Shown here piece after piece: positions 1-6,644 of a DNA stretch of 8,802 bases. Made by a program: the position numbers and the translations under genes. Where the stretch lies: the NCBI GenBank assembly GCA_944385305.1, contig CALWWS010000064.1, positions 1-8,802 of the forward strand, given 5' to 3'. The stretch is from an uncultured Oscillospiraceae bacterium. GTDB lineage: Bacteria > Bacillota > Clostridia > Oscillospirales > Oscillospiraceae. The stretch's first letter is position 1. Every line of letters starts with the position of its first letter. The notes beneath the pieces are model-generated. The model was not told the DNA's origin, made no database searches, and saw nothing but the letters and a program-made list of their open reading frames with translations.

Positions 1-645
1 TCGGGGCTGATGAAGAACCCGGAGCTGGCCGAGGCGGTGGCCCGGGCGGTGATCCGGGGGGCGGGGGGCCTGCCGGTGACGGTGAAGTTCCGCCTGGGCT
101 GGGACAAGGGGTCCATCAACTGCGTGGGGTTTGCCCGGCGGCTGGAGGGGGCGGGGGTGTCCGCCGTGGCGGTACACGGCCGCACCAAGACCCAGATGTA
201 CGCCGGCCGGGCCAACTGGGACTACATCAAGGCGGTGAAGCAGGCGGTGTCCATCCCGGTCATGGCCAACGGGGACGTATTCACCGCCCAGGACGCGGTG
301 CATATTCTGGACTACACCGGGGCGGACATGGCCATGATCGGCCGGGGCTGCTTCGGAAACCCCTGGATCTTCCAGCAGGCGGCGGCCGCCCTGGCGGGGG
401 AGGAGATTCCCCCCCGGCCCCCCCTGGCCCAGCGGTGCGAGACGGCGGTGCGCCAGTTCACCCTCTCGGCGGCCCAGAAGGGGGAGCACATCGCCTGTCT
501 GGAGGCCCGCAAGCAGTACGCCTGGTATCTCAAGGGGGTGCCCCACGCGGGGTACTACAAGGAGCAGATTTCCCACATCTCCACCATGGAGGACATTGAA
601 CGCATCACCCGGGGCATCCGGCGGGATCTGACCGACGACGGATAG
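1..645 (+). CDS. dusB: tRNA-dihydrouridine synthase DusB, 5'-truncated by the window edge
   Basis: This is the C-terminal 214 codons of a flavin-dependent tRNA-dihydrouridine synthase, which reduces uridines in the tRNA D-loop with FMN and NADPH in the cytoplasm. The frame is open from base 1 (S-G-L-M-K-N-P-E-L), so the Met at 10 is internal and not the start. Visible family landmarks are PVTVKFRLGWD (strand of the TIM barrel), HGRTKTQMYAGRANW (about 175-219, phosphate and FMN contact region), VMANGDV (about 262-279, FMN-binding loop) and GRGCFGNPWIF (340-372), followed by the helical C-terminal tRNA-binding domain. The catalytic Cys lies upstream and is not in view. The stop TAG at 643 is 31 bp before the sigma factor gene, with no terminator between, so co-transcription is likely. 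DusB is the usual type in Firmicutes, but assignment among the Dus subfamilies without the N-terminus is family knowledge, not proof. Confidence 0.92.
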   Translation, partial: SGLMKNPELAEAVARAVIRGAGGLPVTVKFRLGWDKGSINCVGFARRLEGAGVSAVAVHGRTKTQMYAGRANWDYIKAVKQAVSIPVMANGDVFTAQDAVHILDYTGADMAMIGRGCFGNPWIFQQAAAALAGEEIPPRPPLAQRCETAVRQFTLSAAQKGEHIACLEARKQYAWYLKGVPHAGYYKEQISHISTMEDIERITRGIRRDLTDDG

Positions 646-676
646 CCCGGCGGGGCGCAAAGGCAGGTGAGAAGGC

Positions 677-1273
677 ATGACAACGGAAAAGGAGCTGGTG
701 GATCGGGCCCGCGGAGGGGACGAGGACGCCTTTGCCGCCCTGGTGGAGCGCAACCAGGGGAGGATCTACGCCCTCACCCTGCGCATGACGGGCAATCCGG
801 AGGACGCGGCGGAGCTGTGTCAGGAGGCCTTCCTCAACGCCTGGCGGGGCCTGCCCCGCTTCCAGGGAGAGAGCGCCTTCTCCACCTGGCTCTACCGCCT
901 GGCCTCCAACGCCTGCATTGACTTTCTCCGGCGGGAGAAGCGCCGCCCCGTCCAGTCCATGACCCTCTCCCCGGAGGAGGGGGAGGAGGATCGCCAGCTG
1001 GAGGTGCCCGACGAGCGGTACAGCCCCCACCGCCAGCTGGAGCGGCGTGAGCTCACCCGGGCCATCCGGGAGGGGCTGGCCACCCTCACACCGGAGCACC
1101 GGCAGGTGCTCATCCTGCGGGAGCTGGAGGGCCTCTCCTATGGGGAGATCGCCGCCGCGCTGCACCTGGAGGAGGGGACGGTGAAATCCCGCATCGCCCG
1201 GGCCCGGCTGGCCCTGCGCAATTATTTGGTGCGCAGCGGGAACTTTTCTCCCACCGCGCCGTCCAAAGGGTAG
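677..1273 (+). CDS. ECF-family RNA polymerase sigma factor
   Basis: This is a 198-residue extracytoplasmic-function sigma factor, which directs RNA polymerase to a small envelope or stress regulon when released from its anti-sigma partner. Region sigma-2 spans about residues 18-88: [10 protein letters not shown] (43-52, core-polymerase contact) and [19 protein letters not shown] (69-87, the -10 recognition helices). A charged linker follows (about 96-125). Region sigma-4 spans about 135-185, with [19 protein letters not shown] and the helix-turn-helix [20 protein letters not shown] recognising the -35 element. The ATG at 677 follows a purine-rich AGGTGAGAAGG ribosome site at 665-675. The anti-sigma gene starts 46 bp downstream, the standard arrangement for such pairs. 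It resembles the SigW/RpoE-like groups, but the exact ECF group cannot be set by eye. The last dozen residues ([12 protein letters not shown]) are a non-conserved tail. Confidence 0.95.
   Translation: MTTEKELVDRARGGDEDAFAALVERNQGRIYALTLRMTGNPEDAAELCQEAFLNAWRGLPRFQGESAFSTWLYRLASNACIDFLRREKRRPVQSMTLSPEEGEEDRQLEVPDERYSPHRQLERRELTRAIREGLATLTPEHRQVLILRELEGLSYGEIAAALHLEEGTVKSRIARARLALRNYLVRSGNFSPTAPSKG
1238..1263 (+). promoter_or_regulatory. possible ECF-type promoter inside the end of the sigma gene, upstream of the anti-sigma gene
   Basis: GGGAAC at 1238-1243 is followed 16 bases later by CGTC at 1260-1263. This resembles the GAAC ... CGT layout known for many ECF sigma factors of the SigW type. 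A start near 1270 would give a leader of about 50 bases before the anti-sigma gene. The spacer is GC-rich and the motif is short, so a chance match in this base composition is quite possible. Confidence 0.25.
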
Positions 1274-1305
1274 AACGCCCCCGTGGGGCTGAAATTTTGC
1301 AAGAG

Positions 1306-1311
1306 AGGAGG
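1306..1311 (+). promoter_or_regulatory. ribosome binding site fixing the anti-sigma start
   Basis: A perfect AGGAGG is followed by 8 bases and then ATG at 1320. The in-frame GTG at 1311 overlaps this site and cannot be the start it serves, so translation most likely begins at 1320. Confidence 0.85.
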
Positions 1312-1319
1312 TGTGCGGC

Positions 1320-2333
1320 ATGCTCACCTGCGACCAGGCCCTGGAGCTTATCAGCGCCAGGCTGGACGACATGATCACCCCGGAGGAGTCCGCGGCGCTG
1401 GAGGAGCACCTGGCCCGCTGCCCGGACTGCCGCGCCCTCCTGGCGGATTTTGAGGCCATGCAGGCCGTCCTCCCCGCCGCCCTGGAGGCCGACCCGCCCG
1501 CCGGGCTGCAGGAGGACATCATGGCCGCCGTCCGCGCCGCCAAGCTCACCCCCCTGCCCCGGCAAAAGCCTGTCCGGCGCTTCCACCCCCGCCGCTGGGC
1601 CTCCCTGGCGGCGGTGCTGGCGGTGGTGCTTCTCGGCGCGGGGGTGCTGCGCCAGTGGCAGCCCATCCCGTCGTCGGGAGGCTCTACCGGCACGGCGGAC
1701 AGCGCCCTCACCGCCCAGTATGACGGCGCCTCTGGCGCCGCCGCCGCCCCGGCGGGGGACGGCGCTTCCGGGGCCGCCCAGGACACGGCGGACGCCTCCC
1801 TGCCCTCCTCCGCCGCTCCCCAGGCCGACGGGGACGCCCAGTCCGCCGCCCCGGCGGAGGAGGCCGCCGGCAGCGCCCCGGAGAGCGGCAAGACCGCCCG
1901 GGCGGAGGAGAGCCAGACATCCGCCGGCCCCACCCTGTACAACTCCCTGGACGGGAGCGGGGAGAGCGCCTCCAGCCGGGATCTCCAGCCGGAGACCGCC
2001 GCCGGCGGGGAGCCCCAGAACGCCCCTGTCCTGGCCACTCCCGCCCCCGCCGTAGGCGCCCTCAGCGGGGAGAACGGCGCCGACCCGGCCGCCGGCCAGG
2101 GGGAGGGCCCCTACTGCGGCGTGCTCACCCTGCCCGCCCAGAGCGGGCTGGATCTGTCGGCCTACCCCTGCACCCAGACGGAGGAGGAGACGCGCTACCT
2201 CCTCCCCGCCGCCGACTTCGCCGCCCTGGCCGCCCAGGCCGCCGGGCTGGAGGGGTCCGTGCTGGAGCAGGAGGGGGAGGACATCGACCCCGCCGCCGAG
2301 ACCGGCCTTGTGATTGTGCCCCTCCAGTCTTAG
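1320..2333 (+). CDS. membrane-anchored zinc-finger anti-sigma factor (RsiW-like)
   Basis: This 337-residue protein should hold the upstream ECF sigma factor inactive at the membrane. The N-terminus is a zinc-containing anti-sigma (ZAS) fold: Cys4, then His30, Cys34 and Cys37 in EEHLARCPDC, the H-x3-C-x2-C signature. A single membrane segment follows at about residues 94-110 (ASLAAVLAVVLLGAGVL), preceded by basic residues (KPVRRFHPRR), so the N-terminus is cytoplasmic. About 140 outside residues are a low-complexity Ala/Ser/Gly/Pro/Glu stalk. The last 75 residues regain ordinary composition (from GPYCGVLTLP, with TRYLLPAADFAALAAQAAGLEG). I recognise no sensor domain there. The RsiW-like C-terminus is what regulated proteolysis would act on in better-known systems, but no cleavage site is evident. 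The gene ends 14 bp before a strong terminator. Confidence 0.87.
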   Translation: MLTCDQALELISARLDDMITPEESAALEEHLARCPDCRALLADFEAMQAVLPAALEADPPAGLQEDIMAAVRAAKLTPLPRQKPVRRFHPRRWASLAAVLAVVLLGAGVLRQWQPIPSSGGSTGTADSALTAQYDGASGAAAAPAGDGASGAAQDTADASLPSSAAPQADGDAQSAAPAEEAAGSAPESGKTARAEESQTSAGPTLYNSLDGSGESASSRDLQPETAAGGEPQNAPVLATPAPAVGALSGENGADPAAGQGEGPYCGVLTLPAQSGLDLSAYPCTQTEEETRYLLPAADFAALAAQAAGLEGSVLEQEGEDIDPAAETGLVIVPLQS

Positions 2334-2347
2334 AAAACAAATTCTTT

Positions 2348-2377
2348 GCCCCGGCCGGTTGGCCGGGGCGTTTTTTT
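2348..2377 (+). terminator. intrinsic terminator of the sigma/anti-sigma operon
   Basis: A perfect 9-bp stem, GCCCCGGCC (2348-2356) pairing with GGCCGGGGC (2361-2369), has a GGTT loop and is followed by seven T (2371-2377). It lies 14 bp after the anti-sigma stop, which makes dusB(?)-sigma-anti-sigma a closed unit. Confidence 0.95.
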
Positions 2378-2409
2378 GCGGGCTTTGCGCTATTTTTATA
2401 AATTTTCAG

Positions 2410-2438
2410 TTGTCAGTCCACCTTGTTTAATGTATAAT
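2410..2438 (+). promoter_or_regulatory. housekeeping (sigma-A) promoter of the EF-G gene
   Basis: TTGTCA (2410-2415) and a perfect TATAAT (2433-2438) are separated by 17 bases. They sit in a short AT-rich island just after the previous terminator. The predicted start is near 2445, giving a leader of about 65 bases that contains a GGGGGC/GCCCCC hairpin (2467-2472 with 2476-2481, loop GCC) 12 bases before the ribosome site. That hairpin has no T-tract, so it is not a terminator. Confidence 0.88.
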
Positions 2439-2509
2439 AACGAATAGCGGTTGCATTTACCGTCCCGGGGGCGCCGCCCCCAGTCCAAAAGTAAGGAGAG
2501 GAAACAAGT

Positions 2510-4588
2510 ATGAGCTATTCCGCGCAAAATATCCGCAACGTCTGTCTGCTGGGTCACGGTGGCAACGGAAAGACCACCCTGGCGGAGAGCATGCTATATG
2601 TCACCGGCGGCACCGACCGGCTGGGCAACCCGGTGGACGGCAACACCACCTGCGACTATGATCCGGAGGAGATCCGCCGCCAGATTTCCATCGGCGCGGC
2701 GATTGCCCCCGTGGAGTATAACGGCTGTAAGATCAACATTCTGGACACCCCGGGCTACTTCGACTTTGTGGGCGAGGTGATCCAGGCCCTCCAGGTGGCC
2801 GACTCGGCGGTCATCGTCTGCTCTGCCAAGGGCGGCATGAGCGTGGGCGCGGAGAAGGCGTGGAAGATGTGCCAGCAGCGCAAGCTGCCCCGGGTGCTCT
2901 ACATCTCCAAGACCGACGAGGACAACTCGGACTACAACGCCGCCTTCAACACCCTGCGGGAGCGCTTCGGCAAGAACATCGCCCCCCTGGTGGCCCCCAT
3001 CTGGGACGAGAACAAGAAGGTCATCGGCATCATCGACGTGCTCCACAAGCGCGCCTTTGAGGCCGGCCCCAAGGGCTCCCGGGTGGAGATCGACGTGCCC
3101 GAGGACAAAAAGCCCGTGCTGGACGAGCTCTACGACGCCCTGAAGGAGAGCGTGGCGGAGACCAGCGAGGAGTTTATGGAGAAGTACTTCGGCGGTGAGG
3201 ACTTCACCTACGCTGAGATGATCCACGGCCTGCGCCAGGGCGTGCGGGACTGCTCCCTCATCCCCGTGGTGTGCGGCTCGGCCTTCTCCGGCCTGGGCAC
3301 CCGCATGCTGCTGGACACCATTGTGGAGCTGCTGCCCAGCCCTCTGGAGGGCCGTCCCCTCATGGGGGAGAACGAGGCGGGCGAGGTGGACGAGTTCGTG
3401 GCCTCTCCCGGCGCGCTGCCCTGCGCCCTGGTGTTCAAGACCTTCACCGACCAGTACGGCAAGTACTCCTACGTGAAGGTGCTCTCCGGCTCCATCAAGC
3501 CGGACATGCAGATGGTGGACTCCCGCACCGGCGCCACGGAGAAGCTGGGCCGCCTGTACGTGATGAAGGGCAAGAAGGCCGACGAGGTGAAGGAGCTGCA
3601 GTGCGGCGACATCGGCGCCATCGCCAAGATGGATAAGGTGAAGACGGGCGACACCCTGTGCGACCCCCGCAAGGTGGTCAAGCTGGAGCCCCTGCCCTTC
3701 CCCGAGCCCTGCTACTCCGTGGCCATCGTGCCCAAGACCAAGGGCCAGGAGGACAAGATTGCCGCCGGCCTCACCCGCCTGAACGAGGAGGATCGCACCT
3801 TCAACTGGGTGAACAATGCGGAGACCCGGCAGATGGTCATCTCGGGCACGGGCGACATGCAGATGGACGTAATCCTCTCCCGGCTGAAGAACCGCTTCGG
3901 CGTGGACGCGGAGCTCTCCGAGCCCCGGGTGGCCTACCGGGAGAAGATCCGCAAGAAGGTGGAGGTCCAGGGCCGTCACAAGAAGCAGACCGGCGGCCAC
4001 GGCCAGTTCGGCGACGTTTGGATGCGCTTCGAGCCCGGCGAGAGCGAGGAGCTGGAGTTCTGCGAGGAGGTCGTGGGCGGCGCGGTGCCCAAGAACTACT
4101 TCCCCGCGGTGGAGAAGGGCATGCGGGAGGCGGTTGTCCACGGCGTGCTGGCGGGCTACCCGGTGGTCAACCTGAAGGCCACTCTGTTTGACGGCTCCTA
4201 CCACCCGGTGGACTCCTCCGAAATGGCCTTCAAGACCGCCGTGCAGCTGGCCTACAAGGCGGGCATGCCCCAGGCCAGCCCCGTACTGCTGGAGCCCATC
4301 GGCGAGCTGAAGGTGACCATCCCCGACAGCTACATGGGCGACGTCATCGGCGATCTGAACAAGCGCCGCGGCCGCGTCATGGGCATGAACCCGGACGGCG
4401 AGGGCAACCAGGTGGTGGAGGCCGAGGTGCCCATGGCCGAGATGGGCCGCTACGCCATCGACCTGCGCTCCATGACCCAGGGCCGGGGCTCCTTCACCTT
4501 CCACTTCGTCCGCTACGAAGAGGCGCCTCCGGCGGCTCAGGAGAAGGCGATTGCCGAGGCCAAGGCCATGCAGGACGAGGACAACTAA
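2510..4588 (+). CDS. fusA: EF-G family translational GTPase (EF-G2-type paralogue)
   Basis: This 692-residue protein has full EF-G length. EF-G drives tRNA-mRNA translocation and ribosome recycling. Domain I (GTPase): P-loop GHGGNGKT (15-22); switch I around residue 60, where RQISI replaces the usual RGITI; switch II DTPGY (79-83) where canonical EF-G has DTPGH; base-recognition motif SKTD (133-136) instead of NKxD; and VVCGSAF (253-259). Domain II starts at about 300 (LVFKTFTDQYGKYSYVKVLSG). Domain III lies around 398-470, domain IV around 480-600 (QTGGHGQFGDVWMRF, GAVPKNYFPAVEKGM, YHPVDSSEMAFK) and domain V around 592-670 (EPIGELKVTIPDSYMGDVIGDLNKRRGR). The ATG follows AAGGAGAGG (2493-2501) with 8 bases between. 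It stands alone, away from rpsL/rpsG/tuf, with its own promoter and terminator. I infer it is the second, clostridial-type EF-G and not the main factor; whether it translocates, recycles or does neither is unknown. Confidence 0.93.
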   Translation: MSYSAQNIRNVCLLGHGGNGKTTLAESMLYVTGGTDRLGNPVDGNTTCDYDPEEIRRQISIGAAIAPVEYNGCKINILDTPGYFDFVGEVIQALQVADSAVIVCSAKGGMSVGAEKAWKMCQQRKLPRVLYISKTDEDNSDYNAAFNTLRERFGKNIAPLVAPIWDENKKVIGIIDVLHKRAFEAGPKGSRVEIDVPEDKKPVLDELYDALKESVAETSEEFMEKYFGGEDFTYAEMIHGLRQGVRDCSLIPVVCGSAFSGLGTRMLLDTIVELLPSPLEGRPLMGENEAGEVDEFVASPGALPCALVFKTFTDQYGKYSYVKVLSGSIKPDMQMVDSRTGATEKLGRLYVMKGKKADEVKELQCGDIGAIAKMDKVKTGDTLCDPRKVVKLEPLPFPEPCYSVAIVPKTKGQEDKIAAGLTRLNEEDRTFNWVNNAETRQMVISGTGDMQMDVILSRLKNRFGVDAELSEPRVAYREKIRKKVEVQGRHKKQTGGHGQFGDVWMRFEPGESEELEFCEEVVGGAVPKNYFPAVEKGMREAVVHGVLAGYPVVNLKATLFDGSYHPVDSSEMAFKTAVQLAYKAGMPQASPVLLEPIGELKVTIPDSYMGDVIGDLNKRRGRVMGMNPDGEGNQVVEAEVPMAEMGRYAIDLRSMTQGRGSFTFHFVRYEEAPPAAQEKAIAEAKAMQDEDN

Positions 4589-4593
4589 ACAAT

Positions 4594-4644
4594 ACAGAAA
4601 ACTGCCCCGGAGCACATGCTCCGGGGCAGTTTTCTGTTCTTTTT
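4594..4644. terminator. bidirectional terminator between the EF-G gene and cysK
   Basis: A 20-bp perfect stem (4594-4613 with 4618-4637) around a four-base loop has core CTGCCCCGGAGC and A/T-rich arms, so both strands read a GC stem running into T-rich sequence. On the plus strand the tail is TTCTTTTT (4637-4644). It begins 5 bp after the EF-G stop, and cysK ends 7 bp beyond it on the opposite strand, so it serves both convergent genes. Confidence 0.93.
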
Positions 4645-4650
4645 CGAATC

Positions 4651-5568
4651 TTACCGGAAAAGCCCTTCCACGGAGAGGTAGCGCTCCCCGGTGTCGGGCA
4701 GGATAACCACGATGGTCTTGCCCGCCCACTCCGGCCGCCCGGCCAACACCCACGCGGCGTGGGCCGCCGCCCCCGAGGAGATGCCGCACAGCACCCCCTC
4801 CTTCCGGGCCAGGGCCCGGCTGGCGGCGTAGGCGTCCGCCCCGCTCACAGGGAGCACCTCGTCCACCACCGTCCTGTCCAGGGTGCCGGGCACAAAGCCC
4901 GCCCCGATGCCCTGGATCTTGTGGGGCCCCGGCTTGCCTCCCGAGAGCACCGGGGACTCGGCGGGCTCCACCGCCACCACATGCACGGCGGGGTTGCGCT
5001 CCTTCAGATAGCGCCCCGTGCCCGTGATCGTGCCCCCCGAGCCCACGGCGGACACCAGCACGTCCACCTTCCCCTCCGTGTCCCGCCAGATCTCGGGGCC
5101 GGTGGTCTCATAGTGGGCCCGGGCGTTGGCCGGGTTGTTGAACTGGTCGGGCATCCAGGCCCCGGGCAGCTCGGCCAGCAGCTCTCCCGCCCGCTGGATG
5201 GCCCCCTTCATCCCCAGCTCACCGGGAGTGAGCACCAGCTCGGCCCCCAGGGCGGAGAGGAGGTTGCGCCGCTCGGCGCTCATGGTCTCCGGCATGGTGA
5301 GGATCACCCGGTAGCCCCGCAGGGCCCCGATGTAGGCCAGAGCCACCCCGGTGTTGCCGCTGGTGGGCTCCACAATCACCCCGCCGGGCTTTAACACTCC
5401 CCGGGCCTCCGCGTCCTCAATCATAAAAAGCCCCGCCCGGTCCTTGGCGGAGGAGAGGGGGTTGAACCCCTCCAGCTTGGCCACAAGCCCCCCGCCCGGG
5501 GCAAAGCGCTCCAGGGCCAGCAGGGGGGTATTTCCAATCAGCCGGGTCACATCGGCCGCAATCGCCAT
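4651..5568 (-). CDS. cysK: cysteine synthase A (O-acetylserine sulfhydrylase)
   Basis: This 305-residue PLP enzyme of fold type II makes L-cysteine from O-acetylserine and sulfide in the cytoplasm. The start carries [11 protein letters not shown] (9-19). The PLP lysine is K42 in [11 protein letters not shown]; most relatives read S-V-K-D-R here. The substrate loop TSGNTG is at 69-74, and the phosphate-cradle GSGGTITG begins at 176. GIGAGFVP (220-227), the SSGAA ring-nitrogen contact (264-268) and PDTGERYLS (291-299) complete the signature, which fits CysK better than cystathionine beta-synthase or threonine synthase. Length is typical. The ATG is preceded by AGGAGGT with 7 bases between. It has its own promoter just downstream of the metQ terminator, so it is transcribed separately from the methionine importer but sits in the same sulfur amino acid neighbourhood. 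CysM-type or O-phosphoserine use cannot be excluded from motifs alone. Confidence 0.95.
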   Translation of the reverse strand: MAIAADVTRLIGNTPLLALERFAPGGGLVAKLEGFNPLSSAKDRAGLFMIEDAEARGVLKPGGVIVEPTSGNTGVALAYIGALRGYRVILTMPETMSAERRNLLSALGAELVLTPGELGMKGAIQRAGELLAELPGAWMPDQFNNPANARAHYETTGPEIWRDTEGKVDVLVSAVGSGGTITGTGRYLKERNPAVHVVAVEPAESPVLSGGKPGPHKIQGIGAGFVPGTLDRTVVDEVLPVSGADAYAASRALARKEGVLCGISSGAAAHAAWVLAGRPEWAGKTIVVILPDTGERYLSVEGLFR

Positions 5569-5598
5569 CTCACATACCTCCTGTGTTTCTTTCCGTCC

Positions 5599-5627
5599 AG
5601 TGTACCACGAAATTCATAGTAATTCAA
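5599..5627 (-). promoter_or_regulatory. sigma-A promoter of cysK with an overlapping direct repeat
   Basis: Read on the minus strand, TTGAAT (5622-5627) and TACACT (5599-5604) are 17 bases apart, placing the RNA start about 24-25 bases before the start codon. There is no room for a riboswitch. The plus strand shows a tandem repeat across the -35 and spacer, AATTCATAGT then AATTCAATAG (5611-5630), which could be an operator, although no regulator can be named. Confidence 0.8.
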
Positions 5628-5641
5628 TAGGGTATCCCCGG

Positions 5642-5681
5642 AAAAAGAGGCCGAACCCCCGTTGGAGTCCGGCCTCTTTTT
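5642..5681 (-). terminator. intrinsic terminator after metQ
   Basis: The 12-bp inverted repeat AAAAAGAGGCCG (5642-5653) with CGGCCTCTTTTT (5670-5681) encloses a 16-base loop. On the minus strand the GC part of the stem runs into five T. It lies 5 bp after the metQ stop and before the cysK promoter, so it ends the metNIQ transcript. Confidence 0.9.
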
Positions 5682-5686
5682 TCCAC

Positions 5687-6571
5687 TTAGAACATGGCTA
5701 CCACGGCGCCGGCGTAGGTGGCGTCGATGTAGTCCTTCACCTGCTGGCTGAGCAGAGCGTCGGCCAGGGCCTGAATGGCGGGGTCGGTCTCCCGGCCCTC
5801 CTTGACGGCCAGCACGTTGACGTAGGCCTGGGCGGCCTCGCCGTCAGCGGGCTCCACGGCCAGGGCGTCGGCCATGCTCAGGTCGGCGTCAATGGCGTAG
5901 TTGCCGTTGATGACGGCCATGTCCAGGTCAGCCAGGCGCAGGGGCAGCTGGGCGGCCTCCATCTCCACGATCTCCAGGTTCTTGGGGTTCTCCTCAATGT
6001 CGTTGATGGTGGCGGTGATGCCGGCGCCCTCCTTCAGGGTGATGAGGCCCTCCTCCTGGAGGAGCACCAGGGCGCGGCCCTCGTTGGTGGCGTCGTTGGG
6101 CACGCCGATCTGGGCGCCGTCGGGCAGCTCCTCCAGGCTGGCGGTCTTGCCGGCGTAGAGGGCCATGGGCTCGTAGTGCACGTCGGCGGCGCTCACCAGG
6201 TGGGTGCCATACTCGGCGTTAAAGTCGTTCATGTAGGTGATGTGCTGGAAGTAGTTGGCGTCCAGGGAGCCGTCCTCCACGGCGTTGTTGGGCTGGACGT
6301 AGTCGTTGTACTGCATGATCTCCAGGGTAATGCCCTGCTCGGCCAGGATCTCCTTGACCACCTCCAGGATCTCGGCGTGGGGGGCGGGGGTGGCGCCCAC
6401 CTTCAGCACAGTGCCCTCCAGGGAGGTATCGGCGCTGCCGGTCTCGGCGGGGGCGCTGGCGGAGGGGGCGGGGCTGCCGGTCTCAGCGGGGGTATTGCTG
6501 CTGCCGCAGCCGGCCAGCAGGCCGGCTGCCAGCACGCCCGCCAGGAGCAGGGAGGCAAACTTCTTCATCAT
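5687..6571 (-). CDS. metQ: methionine-binding lipoprotein MetQ (NlpA family)
   Basis: This is the substrate-binding receptor of the methionine ABC importer, anchored outside the membrane by lipid. With the start at 6571 it has 294 residues. A basic n-region (MMKKF) and hydrophobic core lead to the lipobox LLAGC with Cys22, the predicted lipidation site. A Ser/Ala/Pro/Thr-rich tether follows, with PAETGS twice. Then comes the NlpA domain: LKVGATPAPHAEILEVVKEIL, the ligand-region motif YVQPNNAVEDGSLDANYFQHITYM, GAQIGVPNDATNEGRAL, LRLADLDMAVINGNYA and the C-terminal QQVKDYID. A longer form starting at 6589 is open, but the ribosome site AAGGAG (6578-6583) lies inside it and serves the ATG at 6571 or 6568. 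It is the last gene of metN-metI-metQ, 73 bp after metI. Ligand could be L- or D-methionine, or a related compound. Confidence 0.95.
   Translation of the reverse strand: MMKKFASLLLAGVLAAGLLAGCGSSNTPAETGSPAPSASAPAETGSADTSLEGTVLKVGATPAPHAEILEVVKEILAEQGITLEIMQYNDYVQPNNAVEDGSLDANYFQHITYMNDFNAEYGTHLVSAADVHYEPMALYAGKTASLEELPDGAQIGVPNDATNEGRALVLLQEEGLITLKEGAGITATINDIEENPKNLEIVEMEAAQLPLRLADLDMAVINGNYAIDADLSMADALAVEPADGEAAQAYVNVLAVKEGRETDPAIQALADALLSQQVKDYIDATYAGAVVAMF
6434..6492 (-). repeat. direct repeat encoding the MetQ tether
   Basis: Two 20-bp copies (6434-6453 and 6473-6492) differ at one base and lie 39 bp apart, which is 13 codons. Both encode PAETGS in the tether between the lipidated Cys and the binding domain. 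The spacing in whole codons fits an in-frame duplication whose remaining sequence has diverged. Confidence 0.75.
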
Positions 6572-6577
6572 TTCATT

Positions 6578-6583
6578 CTCCTT
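6578..6583 (-). promoter_or_regulatory. ribosome binding site that decides the metQ start
   Basis: Minus-strand AAGGAG lies 6 bases before ATG 6571 and 9 before ATG 6568. No comparable site precedes the upstream in-frame ATG at 6589, so the shorter reading is preferred. Confidence 0.8.
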
Positions 6584-6601
6584 TTTCATTGGTTGGGATA
6601 T

Positions 6602-6623
6602 GTGAACCGCAAGCGGATTTCAC
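6602..6623 (-). repeat. intercistronic hairpin between metI and metQ
   Basis: GTGAA/TTCAC arms (6602-6606, 6619-6623) and CCGC/GCGG (6607-6610, 6613-6616) form a stem with a two-base bulge. It has no T-tract, so it is not a terminator. It lies 18 bases upstream of the metQ ribosome site. A role in protecting or processing the metQ message is inferred only. Confidence 0.55.
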
Positions 6624-6644
6624 CAGATGGACGGGAGGGGCGGC

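Noticed and set aside
1277..1289. Terminator between the sigma and anti-sigma genes
   Set aside because: GCCCC/GGGGC is only 5 bp, with no T-tract after it, so the two genes are treated as one transcript.
1311..1319. GTG start for the anti-sigma factor
   Set aside because: It overlaps the AGGAGG itself; the ATG at 1320 has ideal spacing.
605..2038. A 477-codon antisense frame across the sigma and anti-sigma genes
   Set aside because: Low-complexity composition, no ribosome site or domain, and it lies opposite two genes with clear family motifs.
2594..4789. A 731-codon open frame antisense to the EF-G gene
   Set aside because: It is rich in His, Leu, Gly and Ala, has no motif, and mirrors GC-biased codon positions of the real gene; it also crosses the bidirectional terminator.
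6572..6589. Upstream ATG for MetQ at 6589
   Set aside because: No ribosome site precedes it, and the only good site lies inside the extension; a signal peptide beginning MKKENEM is less typical than one beginning MKKF.
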